Source of the DNA: JAGVPT01 sp963772165
GTDB taxonomy: Bacteria > Bacteroidota > Ignavibacteria > UBA10030 > UBA8401
Reading direction: 5' to 3'
Length of the DNA: 64,000 bases
Assembly (NCBI GenBank): GCA_963772165.1
Contig: CAVYWA010000014.1
Coordinates: forward strand, 62,001 to 126,000
This document shows, in pieces, positions 17,155 to 25,972 of this stretch; positions within the stretch are counted from its first letter, which is position 1; the number at the start of each line of letters is the position of its first letter. The notes below the pieces were generated by a model. It was not told the origin of the DNA. It was given only the letters and a program-made list of their open reading frames with translations, and did no database searches. The position numbers and the translations under genes are program-made.

Positions 17155-18148
17155 CTCACCTGATCAGCGATTTTATTACTGCGATCCTTATTTCGGGGGC
17201 GACTAGTGAATAGTCTCTTGATTGTTCAAGTGATAGGTAATATTGAGATGGATGGTCCACTCGCTGTCGTTGGATTCAATATGCAGAGTGAGCTCACCCA
17301 ACTTGCATCAATTGTACACAATTAGTTAGAAAGAAACAAAACCTACACATGTTAACTAATTGCTATCAGGAATTGACGTTTTCACAAAATAAATTGTTTT
17401 AAAGGTTTGTAAAGAAGTGATGAAATTGTCATTCTTTCAGTTAAGGACTTTCGCCATCCTTTGTTTTTGCACTTGGTTTTAAAAGGCAAACTAATGTAAA
17501 GCCTCAGTCATTGCGCTCTTCCCCAATATCTCTTATTTGACTTCCCAATCAAATTGTGCAAGCCGCAGCCGCTCTCCCCTAGTAGCAGACGACTTACACA
17601 ATTTTTTCGTCACAGTGGCTCCTTAGTCGGTCCCGAGCGCCTCTGTCTCCGCGAGGAAGCACTGTCCGTTGATTGGGATACCTTCATATGCACATATATA
17701 TCCAAGAGATTCTAATTTTGGAGATTATTTTTAAGAAATATTTTATTTCTTGTTGCCTTCCTTGAGGGGGCTATATTTACATTCGGGCTGAAGATGATTC
17801 TTAAAAGGTGAAGATGTTGCACAGAGCCTGCGCTCTTGCCTGAATCTTAAGCTATTTTTACCAAACTCGTCTTCAGTGCAAAAGGCGTCCCCTATATGAT
17901 TGAGATCGGCCTCTAGGATGTAGACTGATGGACAAACACTAGAATTTGTTTCCACACATGGGAACGCAAAGTTTTGGGTAAAGGAATTGTGACAGTTCAT
18001 GGTCGATCATAATTGAAGATAACGGTATGGCGAGTTCGTGAATTCGCTTTTTCTTCGGAAAGCTTTTAGACTTTGAGCGCGAAGTAAAATTTTCGTAAGC
18101 ACCGTTTGCCTAATTTTTACTAAACAGATTCTGAATGAAGGAGTTATT
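17155..18148. other. Gene-free, AT-rich stretch
   Basis: About 1 kb with no supported gene. Short open frames here (for example 17743–18000 on the minus strand) have no ribosome site and no recognisable sequence. No tRNA, inverted-repeat pair, transposase remnant or CRISPR-like repeat was seen. The left end must hold the promoter of the TPR-CHAT gene, but I could not place it with confidence. Confidence 0.5.
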
Positions 18149-18591
18149 ATGGAAGAAGATCGAAGAAAGATTTTTCTAGAGATCAAAAAGTATTCAGAGA
18201 ATACAATCCGCCGTTCTTGGCAAAGACCGATGATTCCTCTCACTATGATTTTGGTCGACAGAAGATGTAGAGATTGACGGAAAAAAAAGATTGTCTCTAT
18301 TTCGTCGGATTGGTGATTCACAGGAAACATGTAGGCTTCTATTATATACCTGTCTACGTCGAAACGGGCGGAAAAAAACGGCAAAAAGAATTACTCTCCA
18401 TGCACAAAGGGAAAGCTTGTTTCCATTTTAAGAAATGGGGCAAAACGGTTTCCGGTCAAGTAAAGGCGTTCTCGATTTCGGCTACAAGTGTTATAAGAAA
18501 AACAGATGGGCGTGAAATGGACATTCTTAACATCCGACCGCAAGAGGGACAGGAAATGCACCGACAATTTTTTTTATGTATACTTTATTGA
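18149..18591 (+). pseudogene. Degraded DUF1801-like gene (one frameshift and one amber stop)
   Basis: ATG at 18149, behind AAGGAG, reads MEEDRRKIFLEIKK and then drifts into nonsense. Shifting frame by one base within the A run near 18190–18196 recovers REYNPPFLAKTDDSSHYDFGRQKM. A TAG at 18268–18270 interrupts it, after which TEKKDCLYFVGLVIHRKHVGF continues into YYIPVYVE and GKACFHFKKW. The recovered product resembles DUF1801/YdhG-type small proteins, whose core reads ...SFHLMPVY...GKSCFNFKK. Two independent lesions make a true pseudogene more likely than a single read error. Confidence 0.6.
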
Positions 18592-18666
18592 CAGAATTAG
18601 GATTTTTTGTTATTTTTGTTCCCGTTAATTTGAAGCGCACAAAAATTTTCTTTATTGGGAACAAAA
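18588..18666 (+). promoter_or_regulatory. Promoter of the ABC exporter operon with a flanking inverted repeat
   Basis: TTGACA (18588–18593), 17 bases and TATTTT (18611–18616) form a sigma-70 promoter. A perfect 10-bp inverted repeat, TTTTGTTCCC at 18614–18623 and GGGAACAAAA at 18657–18666, starts at the −10 and spans the likely transcription start. It could be an operator or a 5' UTR hairpin with a 33-nt loop. The ABC start codon is about 160 bases downstream. Confidence 0.5.
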
Positions 18667-18784
18667 CAGATAGGGCGTTCGTCCAAATAGGTTGAAGTAA
18701 CAGTATTTTAGTTAGTATGGTTTGATTTGCTCGCCTGTAGTTGACACCTCATTTTATTCGAAACAATACTCGACAAGTGATACA

Positions 18785-19732
18785 ATGTCCATAACAGTCC
18801 GCAATTTGACAAAGTTGTACGGCGAAGAGAAAGCGATAGACGATATTTCATTTGATGTGAAAACGGGGGAGATTCTCGGATTCCTCGGGCCGAACGGGGC
18901 CGGTAAAACCACAACAATGAAAATCATCACATGCTACATGCCGCCAAGTGCGGGGAGCGTGACGGTCAATGATTGTGATATTGCTGACAAGTCGCTCGAA
19001 GTGCGCCGCAAAATCGGTTACCTGCCGGAGTTGAATCCGCTCTATCTCGACATGAATGTTTTGGAATATCTCGAGTATTCTGCTCAACTTCATAAACTGG
19101 GAAAGACACAGATTCGGCAGCGACTGCGGGAGATGGTGGAGGTCTGCGGCTTGGCCGGGGTCCGGCATAAGGATATTGGCGAATTGTCGAAAGGGTACCG
19201 ACAGCGTGTTGGTTTAGCGCAGGCGATGATCCACGACCCTGAAGTGCTCATTTTGGATGAACCGACAAGCGGTCTTGATCCCAACCAAATCGTCGAAATC
19301 AGGAATCTCATCCGTAAACTTGGCAGTGCAAAGACTGTAATTCTTTCGACGCACATACTTTCCGAAGTTCAGGCAACATGCGACCGGGTTATCATTATCA
19401 ATGACGGGAAGATTGTCGCGGACGGAACCCCCGACCAATTACAGCACGAGTTTCGCGGATCCGACATTATTTCCGTAGAACTGAAAGCCGACGTTGAAAA
19501 CGGTATGACGGACATTTTCCCCAAAGTAAAAGCTCTTGCGCATGTCGAAAATGTGCAGTATCAAAACCCTTCGCCGGGAGTACATCGATTGCTTATTTCA
19601 GCCGCAAAAGGTTCGGATATCCGTGAAGATATTTTCCGTCAGGCCGTGAGTGAGAAATGGCTCTTGCTTGAAATACATCGCGAAGCAACGAGTTTGGAGG
19701 AGGTATTCCACAAACTGACGACAGTGAACTGA
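18785..19732 (+). CDS. ABC transporter ATP-binding protein, GldA-like
   Basis: A 315-residue ATPase with Walker A GPNGAGKTTTMK (about residues 38–49), signature motif LSKGYRQRVGLAQ, Walker B VLILDEP with TSGLDP, and the H-loop STHILSEV. The C-terminal extension (EIHREATSLEEVFHKLT) is typical of ABC-2 exporters and GldA. Its partners are the permease at 20446 and the GldG-like protein at 21217. In Bacteroidota GldA–GldF–GldG are linked to gliding, but the same set is widespread in non-gliding bacteria, so gliding should not be assumed. The ATG at 18785 gives the usual family N terminus MSITVRNLTKLYG. Confidence 0.9.
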   Translation: MSITVRNLTKLYGEEKAIDDISFDVKTGEILGFLGPNGAGKTTTMKIITCYMPPSAGSVTVNDCDIADKSLEVRRKIGYLPELNPLYLDMNVLEYLEYSAQLHKLGKTQIRQRLREMVEVCGLAGVRHKDIGELSKGYRQRVGLAQAMIHDPEVLILDEPTSGLDPNQIVEIRNLIRKLGSAKTVILSTHILSEVQATCDRVIIINDGKIVADGTPDQLQHEFRGSDIISVELKADVENGMTDIFPKVKALAHVENVQYQNPSPGVHRLLISAAKGSDIREDIFRQAVSEKWLLLEIHREATSLEEVFHKLTTVN

Positions 19733-19762
19733 TCGTATCTTTATTGCCGGCTGGGATTCAGT

Positions 19763-20377
19763 ATGGGATCGGAAATTAATTGCACCATGAAATTTGGCGG
19801 AAAAGTGTTCAAGGGGAAAGCTCTGCTTGAAACCGACGAGCTGATTTTCCGGGGCGAACATCGGCTGAAGATTCCATTCAAGGAAATGAAATCCGTTGAG
19901 GCAAATGACGGAGAGTTGACGGTTATTTTCCATGGCGGGAGGGCATCATTTATCATCGATAAGAAAGCTGAGCAATGGGAAGAAAAAATTTTGCATCCGA
20001 AAAGTATGCTGGACAAGCTTGGAGTTAAAGAAGGTTCGCGGGTAAGCGTGGATGGAGTCACGGATGAAAATTTTCTCTTCCAATTAAAGGACAAAACGAA
20101 TAATTCATCGGTGAAGGGGCTGCAAAGAGAATCTGATTTAATTTTCTACGCAGCGAACAGTAAAAAAGAACTTTTGAAACTCAAAAGCTTGAAACAATTT
20201 CTTAAAAGTAACGGAGCCCTTTGGATTATTTCGTTAAAAGGAAAGCAGTCCAAAGTTAAAGATACGGAGGTCATGGCCGCAGGAAAGAAGGCAGGCCTCG
20301 TCGATACAAAAGTCGTCGGCTTTTCCGCTACACACACGGCGTTAAAGTTTGTGATTCCGGTAAGTAGTAGGCAGTAA
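19763..20377 (+). CDS. DUF3052-like protein of unknown function
   Basis: A 204-residue soluble protein in two parts. The N-terminal half (GGKVFKGKALLETDELIFRG; LKIPFKEMKSVEANDGELTV) looks like a PH-like beta fold. The C-terminal half (NGALWIISLKGKQ; KDTEVMAAGKKAGLVDTKVV; FSATHTALKFVIPV) matches the DUF3052 family. It sits between the ATPase and permease genes of the ABC operon, which is unusual, with 30- and 68-base gaps. Its function is unknown and no transport role should be assumed. Confidence 0.68.
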   Translation: MGSEINCTMKFGGKVFKGKALLETDELIFRGEHRLKIPFKEMKSVEANDGELTVIFHGGRASFIIDKKAEQWEEKILHPKSMLDKLGVKEGSRVSVDGVTDENFLFQLKDKTNNSSVKGLQRESDLIFYAANSKKELLKLKSLKQFLKSNGALWIISLKGKQSKVKDTEVMAAGKKAGLVDTKVVGFSATHTALKFVIPVSSRQ

Positions 20378-20445
20378 ACAGTACAAGAGTGGAAAGAGCC
20401 AATACTCAAAAGCCAACTTCTAAAACCTAAAACCGCAGAAAAAAC

Positions 20446-21186
20446 ATGAAATTCGATTTCAAAAAATTGTTGAGCGAATATTCGAATGTCGGACCAATTT
20501 TCCGAAAGGAATTGCGCTCATATTTTAATTCGGCGGTTGCGTACGTCGTTATCGTCGTTTTTCTGGCAATCGTCGGTTGGTTTTTCACGAGCAACCTGTT
20601 TTTGATGAACATCGCTTCGATGCGAACGATGTTTGAGGTTGTTCCCGCCGTATTTCTCTTCATCATTCCAGCCATCACGATGCGGCTGTTATCCGAAGAG
20701 AAAAAAAATGGAACGATTGAACTGCTGACGACCAAACCCCTTTCCGATTCCGAAATTGTCCTGGGAAAATTTTTTGCGGCATGGGCTCTCGTTGGAATCG
20801 CTCTCCTTCCGACGCTTCTCTATTATATTACGATCGCATTCCTCGGGGGCATCGATAACGGCCCGGTCGTCGGAGGATATTTCGGATTAATGCTCATGGC
20901 CGGTGTGTATGTCGCCATTGGTTTATTCGCATCGAGTTTAACGGATAATCAAGTTGTTGCGTTTATTCTCGGTTTCGTCTTCGTTTTCGCGATCTATATG
21001 CTTGACAAAATTTTGTTCTATGTGCCGGAATGGATGACGACGACCGTAGAATTCCTCGGGATCGATTTTCATCTCTCAAACATCGCTCGGGGAGTGATCG
21101 ATACAAGAGATATCATCTATTTCTTCTCAATGTTAGGATTTACGTTAATGCTTTCCGTCGGCTCACTGCAGCGAAGAAACTGGTAA
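20446..21186 (+). CDS. ABC-2 type permease, GldF-like
   Basis: A 246-residue membrane protein with six helices. It begins GPIFRKELRSYFNSAVAYVV, the typical start of GldF/ABC-2 permeases. Family landmarks include FLFIIPAITMRLLSEEKKNGTIELL and a conserved TKPLSDSEIVLGKF loop. It is the membrane partner of the ATPase at 18785 and precedes the GldG-like gene by 30 bases. The transported substrate is not known. Confidence 0.88.
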   Translation: MKFDFKKLLSEYSNVGPIFRKELRSYFNSAVAYVVIVVFLAIVGWFFTSNLFLMNIASMRTMFEVVPAVFLFIIPAITMRLLSEEKKNGTIELLTTKPLSDSEIVLGKFFAAWALVGIALLPTLLYYITIAFLGGIDNGPVVGGYFGLMLMAGVYVAIGLFASSLTDNQVVAFILGFVFVFAIYMLDKILFYVPEWMTTTVEFLGIDFHLSNIARGVIDTRDIIYFFSMLGFTLMLSVGSLQRRNW

Positions 21187-21216
21187 ACAAATTGGAATTT
21201 GCACACTGAAACGTAT

Positions 21217-22788
21217 ATGACGATAATGAACACGAAACGAAATCAGGCAATCATACGGGCATTGCTGGTGCTCGGGATTCTCATCGTTGTGAACGTCATC
21301 TCGGTTCGACTTTTCGACCGGCTTGACCTCACAAAGCAGAAAGTTTACACTCTTTCTGAAGCGAGTAAAAAGCTTGTGAGGTCATTCGACGACAGGGTGA
21401 CCGTGCGAGCATATTTTACGGAAGATCTCCCGTCGCCCTACAATAACAATCGCCGGGAAGTGCTGGACATCTTGAACGAATACAAAGCATATGCCGGCGG
21501 CAACCTGCAGTACGAGTTCATTAATCCCGAAGGCGAGAAGGGAGAACAAGAGGCGCAGCAGCAAGGAATCCCGCCGGTGGACGTGCAGGTTGTCAAGGAA
21601 GATAAGTTCGAAGTGAAGCGGGCGTATCTCGGCCTGGTGATGATGTATGAAGATAAAAAAGAAACGCTGCCGGTTATTCAAAATCTTGGGTCGTTAGAAT
21701 ACGATATCAGCAGTGCGCTGAAACGGTTGACAACGCGCCAAAAGAAACGCATTGGTTATACGATCGGACATGATGAAACGGATTTGTCCACGATGAAAGA
21801 TGCGTACCAAACTCTTTCATCGCAGTATGAACTTACGCCGGTGAGTTTGCCGGGGACGGGGAGTATTCCTGCCGACCTTGCAACCTTGCTGGTCATTGCC
21901 CCGCAGAAAAAATTTAACGATTCATCGAAATTCCAGATCGACCAATATTTAATGCATGGCGGGAAAATCGCATTCCTGCTGAACAAAGAAAATGCAAGCC
22001 TCCAGTCGCAGTATGCTCAACCGCTGGACATTAATCTTGACGACCAGCTTGCCCAATACGGTTCGCGTGTCAATGCCGACCTCGTTCGGGACGCGCAGTG
22101 TGCGAGCGTCAATGTCGTTCAGCAACAGGCAGGCTTTACGATGCAGAGTCAAGTTCCTTTTCCGTACATGCCAATGGCCTCCGGCTTCAATAAGGAGAAC
22201 CTGATTGTCAAGGATCTGCAGAACGTGATTTTTTATTTTGCGAGTTCTGTCGATACCAGTCTCGCTGCTGCTAAAGGGTTGAAGGAGCAAGTTCTGGTGA
22301 GTTCATCCAAACGGAGTGGGCGGCAATCCGGCTTTATTATGATTGACGCATTCCATCGATACACGGCCGACGAACTTGCGGAGTCAAATATTCCATTGGC
22401 GGTCATCGTTGAGGGATCATTCAAGAGTTTTTATGCTGACAAGCAGATTCCCGGACTTGTCGGATCAACTTCGCCCATGATGTCCAGCCCCGAAACGCGA
22501 ATTATCGTTGTCGGAGACGGTCATTTTATGAAAGACGATTTCGCCCGGAACCCGGGCAACCTGACATTCTTCGTGAACATGGTCGACTATCTCGCTGACG
22601 ATGCGGGGCTGGTAACCATCCGGTCGAAGAATGTCGCTATGCCTCCGCTTGACCAGATTTCGGATGGCACAAAAAAACTGCTGAAGTACGGGGACCTCCT
22701 CTTACCGCCGATTGCGGTTATCGGTTACGGTCTCGTTCGTTGGCGAACGCGCCTGGCACGGAAAAGAGCAATGGAAGCTTCATTATAA
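21217..22788 (+). CDS. GldG-family ABC-associated membrane protein
   Basis: A protein of about 523 residues with an N-terminal helix (IIRALLVLGILIVVNVISV), then LDLTKQKVYTLSEASKKLVRSFDDRVTVRAYFTEDLPSPY. This is the hallmark of the Gldg/ABC-type auxiliary family, with GHDETDLSTMKDAYQ and a C-terminal helix before a basic tail. The large central domain lies outside the membrane. The start is ambiguous: ATGs at 21217 and 21226 and a TTG at 21199 are in frame. Its stop is 17 bases from the next gene, so the products are probably coupled. Confidence 0.85.
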   Translation: MTIMNTKRNQAIIRALLVLGILIVVNVISVRLFDRLDLTKQKVYTLSEASKKLVRSFDDRVTVRAYFTEDLPSPYNNNRREVLDILNEYKAYAGGNLQYEFINPEGEKGEQEAQQQGIPPVDVQVVKEDKFEVKRAYLGLVMMYEDKKETLPVIQNLGSLEYDISSALKRLTTRQKKRIGYTIGHDETDLSTMKDAYQTLSSQYELTPVSLPGTGSIPADLATLLVIAPQKKFNDSSKFQIDQYLMHGGKIAFLLNKENASLQSQYAQPLDINLDDQLAQYGSRVNADLVRDAQCASVNVVQQQAGFTMQSQVPFPYMPMASGFNKENLIVKDLQNVIFYFASSVDTSLAAAKGLKEQVLVSSSKRSGRQSGFIMIDAFHRYTADELAESNIPLAVIVEGSFKSFYADKQIPGLVGSTSPMMSSPETRIIVVGDGHFMKDDFARNPGNLTFFVNMVDYLADDAGLVTIRSKNVAMPPLDQISDGTKKLLKYGDLLLPPIAVIGYGLVRWRTRLARKRAMEASL

Positions 22789-22805
22789 TATTTCTATCGA
22801 TAGCT

Positions 22806-23693
22806 ATGAAAAAGAATATTTACATGCTTCTTGGAGTTCTTGCAGTCTTAATCGGTGTTGCATATGTCTTGATGAATCGCCCCGGGGAGAGTGATATTTC
22901 GATTGGCAGTTCTCAATTCTTAGTGGACGTCGACTCTATCGCTGTCGACAAAATTGAAATCACGTCACCGACAAATACAGTAGTGCTGGAAAAAAAGGGA
23001 GCGGAGTGGTTTCTCAGTAAGCCGGTTGAATATCGTGCCAATCAATCGAGTGTAACGTCGATGATCCACCAGGCCAAGGATCTTGCAGTAAAGGAAGTTG
23101 TCTCCAGCAATCCTGAGAAACGTTCAATTTTCCAGGTCGATTCGATGGGAACGCTCGTCAAAATATTTCAAAACGGCCAGGAGCATGCTGCATTTATCGT
23201 CGGAAAACGGGGGCAAAGTTATTCCGAGACATATGTGCGCAAAGAGCAATCGAACGACGTCGTTGTTGTAGATGAATCTCTTCCGCTTTCGTTCAATAAA
23301 CCTGTAAAAGATTGGCGTGACAAAACAGTGTTGAACATTCCAAAAGAAAGCATCAAGACGATTTTATATCAATATCCCGGAGAGTCGTACTCTCTTTCGC
23401 TGCATGACAGCGTATGGATGATCGGGGACAAAACACCAAAAGCCGGCGACGTAACATCGTTGCTTACTTCGTTGTCGAATATTGGAGCGGACGATTTTAT
23501 CGATTCCGCCATTACGCCGGCGCCGAAAATTTCCGCAACTATTTCTGTAGGAGATGCCCAAATTCGCTTTTCGGAAGTGAAGGACAAAGACAAGTATCTC
23601 CTGCAAACTTCGAACTCTCCTCAATGGTTTGAATTGCAGGGCTGGCGCGCCAAACAGCTGCTCAAACACAGGAAAGAGCTGTTGCAGCAATAG
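22806..23693 (+). CDS. DUF4340-domain protein of the GldG operon
   Basis: A 295-residue protein with an N-terminal anchor (IYMLLGVLAVLIGVAYVL). The body contains IDKIEITS-like repeats (VDKIEITSPTNTVVLEKKGAEWFLSKP; DVTSLLTSLSNI), the DUF4340 pattern that regularly follows GldG-like genes. It is probably an extracytoplasmic partner of the ABC system. ATG at 22806 is the first credible start; a TTG at 22740 would extend into the previous gene. A strong terminator follows, so this closes the operon. Confidence 0.82.
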   Translation: MKKNIYMLLGVLAVLIGVAYVLMNRPGESDISIGSSQFLVDVDSIAVDKIEITSPTNTVVLEKKGAEWFLSKPVEYRANQSSVTSMIHQAKDLAVKEVVSSNPEKRSIFQVDSMGTLVKIFQNGQEHAAFIVGKRGQSYSETYVRKEQSNDVVVVDESLPLSFNKPVKDWRDKTVLNIPKESIKTILYQYPGESYSLSLHDSVWMIGDKTPKAGDVTSLLTSLSNIGADDFIDSAITPAPKISATISVGDAQIRFSEVKDKDKYLLQTSNSPQWFELQGWRAKQLLKHRKELLQQ

Positions 23694-23715
23694 ACCTTGA
23701 TTTCATCCGAAAAAG

Positions 23716-23752
23716 CGCTCTGACCGACAAATATGGTGAGAGCGTTTTTTTT
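23716..23752 (+). terminator. Rho-independent terminator of the ABC operon
   Basis: CGCTCTGACC pairs with GGTGAGAGCG (one mismatch) around a 9-nt loop, followed by eight T. It lies 22 bases after the DUF4340 stop. Confidence 0.88.
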
Positions 23753-24032
23753 AGAACTAGTAATCTAATATTTCTCGTTTTCAATATTTGAGAAAAAGGC
23801 GGACAAATGCTTTGTTAACGGTGATTTACCGCAGTCTTTTTGTGGAATGAACCTTGAGTACATAGAAAAAGCGTGTTTTAGCTTGATGAGAGGAAGCGAT
23901 CCTCGAAATCGATGAGTAAACTGGAACACACGTTTTTTCTCACATCGACTTTTTGAAAGCATGCCTCCCCGGCATGTTCCTTCTGACTCGTCCGAGAATT
24001 ATCGGAAGCTCTTCATCAAAGGAGGGTTCAAA

Positions 24033-24704
24033 ATGAGCGTAAACAAATCATTCCTTGTCAAAAAATCCCTCTGCCATTTTTCAACTCTTTTTGCCCTCGC
24101 CCTTGTCGTTTGTACTATTCCTTTTCTTCTTCTTACCGGCTGCAAAAAAAATGATGCGAAGACTTTGAAGCCGGAAATTACGCTTCAAAATTTGCAGACC
24201 GTGTATGACCGGGAAATGAGGATCAGCAGAGAGTATGAACTTTTTTCGAAGAACGCCGAGAAAAACCGGTTTAGCGCAATTGCTGGTTTGTACAAAGCTG
24301 TTTCTCGTTCCGAAAAAATTCATGCGGAAATGGCTGCAGCACTGCTGAGAAGTAAAGGCGTAGAAGTAAATCCGTTTGTCGCGGATTCCATTGTTGTGGG
24401 CACAGTCATGCAAACACTTCGTATGGCGGTTAGTGATGAATCGCTTGAAACTGAATCGATGTATCCTAATATAACGCGGGCAGCAAAAGCCGAGAAATTT
24501 CTAGAGGCGGCGGAATCATTCGAACACTCCCTCAATGCGGATAAATATAATGCGCGGCTGTTCAAAGATGCTTTGGACAAGAGCGGATACATCACAAGGG
24601 TGCAATATTACGTTTGCCCGTGCTGCGGATACGTCATGGCATCGGACACAACGAAAGAATGTCCGGAATGCCACGAGAAGCAAGAGAAGTTCGAAAAGAT
24701 CTAA
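24033..24704 (+). CDS. Exported rubrerythrin-like lipoprotein with a rubredoxin-type end
   Basis: A 223-residue protein with signal peptide and lipobox (FLLLTGC, lipidated Cys37). It then has a four-helix ferritin-like region with glutamates in ISREYELF, RSEKIHAEMAAAL and FLEAAESFEHS. A C-terminal rubredoxin-like knuckle pair, VCPCCGYV and CPECHEK, follows. Rubrerythrins reduce peroxide and are normally cytoplasmic; the lipoprotein signal makes this one unusual. The diiron site is incomplete or diverged compared with canonical ExxH motifs, apart from EKIHAE. The ribosome site AAAGGAGGG fixes the start. It lies just upstream of the hydrogenase island. Confidence 0.8.
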   Translation: MSVNKSFLVKKSLCHFSTLFALALVVCTIPFLLLTGCKKNDAKTLKPEITLQNLQTVYDREMRISREYELFSKNAEKNRFSAIAGLYKAVSRSEKIHAEMAAALLRSKGVEVNPFVADSIVVGTVMQTLRMAVSDESLETESMYPNITRAAKAEKFLEAAESFEHSLNADKYNARLFKDALDKSGYITRVQYYVCPCCGYVMASDTTKECPECHEKQEKFEKI

Positions 24705-24769
24705 AATGTGCACGGAGGAAACCGATTTCCGTCCGACAAGAGGAGGGGGCGATTTTCAGTCAAAAAATC

Positions 24770-24804
24770 CGTACTTCATTCTGAACGGAGTGAAGCGTTT
24801 TTTT
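24770..24804 (+). terminator. Terminator between the rubrerythrin-like gene and hydB
   Basis: CTTCATTC (24774–24781) pairs with GGAGTGAAG (24787–24795) around a 5-nt loop and is followed by CG and a run of seven T. Confidence 0.75.
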
Positions 24805-24832
24805 CTCCTATTCCCACCGAAAGTGCAATGCT

Positions 24833-25954
24833 ATGATCATCATCCAGCGCAAAGACTTCGATGTTCTTGTTGGTGCTTTACAAAAACGTAACTATGTCAT
24901 CATGGGACCGAATGTACGCGATGGTGCAATCGTGTATGATGAAATTCGATCGGTCTCCGACTTTCCCGAAGGTTGGACGGACGAACATGAAAAATCACGG
25001 TATCGGTTGAAACGCAGGGCGGATAAGGCTTTGTTCGGCTATACCGTCGGGCCCCAATCATGGAAAAAATTTCTTTTTCCTCCTCTGGCGAAGATTTTCA
25101 CGGTCGTAAAAAAAGGAAAAGCGATGGAAATCAAGCCGGATACTCCAAAAGAGGTTCCTCCTCGGTTTGCATTTTTCGGCGTTCGTTCTTGCGAATTAAA
25201 TGCGCTGATGATCCAAGATAAGGTGTTCATGAATAATCAGTATCCGGACCTTGCGTACAGTGCCCGTAGGAAGGACGTTTTCATCGTCGCGGTGAACTGT
25301 ACGCAGAGCGGCGGAACGTGCTTTTGCGATTCGATGAACACAGGGCCGAGAGTGAAAGGTGGATACGACATTGTTCTCACAGAAGTTGTGAGGGACAGCG
25401 TCCATTATTTTGCCGCGGAAGGGGGGAGCGATAAAGGCAACGAAATATTAAAAGATGTCCCTCACAAGAATGCTGAGGCAAGCGAAGTCCAGGCTGTTGA
25501 GGAATTGGTGGACGCTGTGAGCAAGAATATGAGCAGAGCAATGAACACGGAGGGAGTTAAAGAACTTCTCGTTGAAAACATTGAAAGTGCATATTGGGAT
25601 GACGTTGCGCACCGATGCTTAATGTGTTCTAATTGCACGTTGGTCTGTCCTACGTGCTTCTGCTCAACGGTCGAGGACGTGACTGATCTCAGCGCAGAGC
25701 GCGCAGAACGGTGGCGGCGTTGGGATTCATGTTTCACGATGGATTTTGCGAAAGTGACTGGCGGGAATTTCCGCCTGTCGCCGAAAGCGCGGTACCGACA
25801 ATGGTTAGTGCATAAATTCTCATCGTGGGTCGATCAGTTTGGCACATTCGGATGCGTTGGATGCGGGCGCTGCATCACCTGGTGCCCAGTAGGTATTGAT
25901 ATTACTGCTGAGATCCAATCGATCCGGAATAATGGCGTTCGAAACGATGCATAA
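24833..25954 (+). CDS. hydB: Sulfhydrogenase/group 3b hydrogenase iron–sulfur subunit (HydB/AsrA-like)
   Basis: A 373-residue electron-transfer subunit. FFGVRSCELNAL and a cysteine-rich patch (CTQSGGTCFCDS) are typical of the HydB/AsrA family. Two [4Fe-4S] motifs follow: CLMCSNCTLVCPTC and CVGCGRCITWCPVG. In Pyrococcus-type enzymes this beta subunit relays electrons between the HydDA hydrogenase core and the flavoprotein HydG. The gene order hydB–x–hydG–hydD–hydA is the standard group 3b order with one insertion, the cNMP-binding gene at 25973. Confidence 0.9.
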   Translation: MIIIQRKDFDVLVGALQKRNYVIMGPNVRDGAIVYDEIRSVSDFPEGWTDEHEKSRYRLKRRADKALFGYTVGPQSWKKFLFPPLAKIFTVVKKGKAMEIKPDTPKEVPPRFAFFGVRSCELNALMIQDKVFMNNQYPDLAYSARRKDVFIVAVNCTQSGGTCFCDSMNTGPRVKGGYDIVLTEVVRDSVHYFAAEGGSDKGNEILKDVPHKNAEASEVQAVEELVDAVSKNMSRAMNTEGVKELLVENIESAYWDDVAHRCLMCSNCTLVCPTCFCSTVEDVTDLSAERAERWRRWDSCFTMDFAKVTGGNFRLSPKARYRQWLVHKFSSWVDQFGTFGCVGCGRCITWCPVGIDITAEIQSIRNNGVRNDA

Positions 25955-25972
25955 TTTTTTTAGGAGCCGAAT

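Noticed and set aside
17743..18000. Cys-rich 85-residue open frame on the minus strand
   Set aside because: No ribosome site, no recognisable domain and no supporting neighbour.
12042..18600. Genomic island integrated at the CAT-anticodon tRNA
   Set aside because: The block after the tRNA is AT-rich and partly degraded, but I found no integrase and no second copy of the tRNA 3' end that would mark an attachment site.
18785..23693. Gliding-motility operon
   Set aside because: GldA/F/G-like proteins occur widely outside gliders and no other gliding gene (gldK–N, sprA) is in the window.
23765..23962. 65-residue minus-strand frame upstream of the rubrerythrin-like gene
   Set aside because: Basic, low-information sequence without ribosome site; likely chance. 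The gap contains only weak hairpins.
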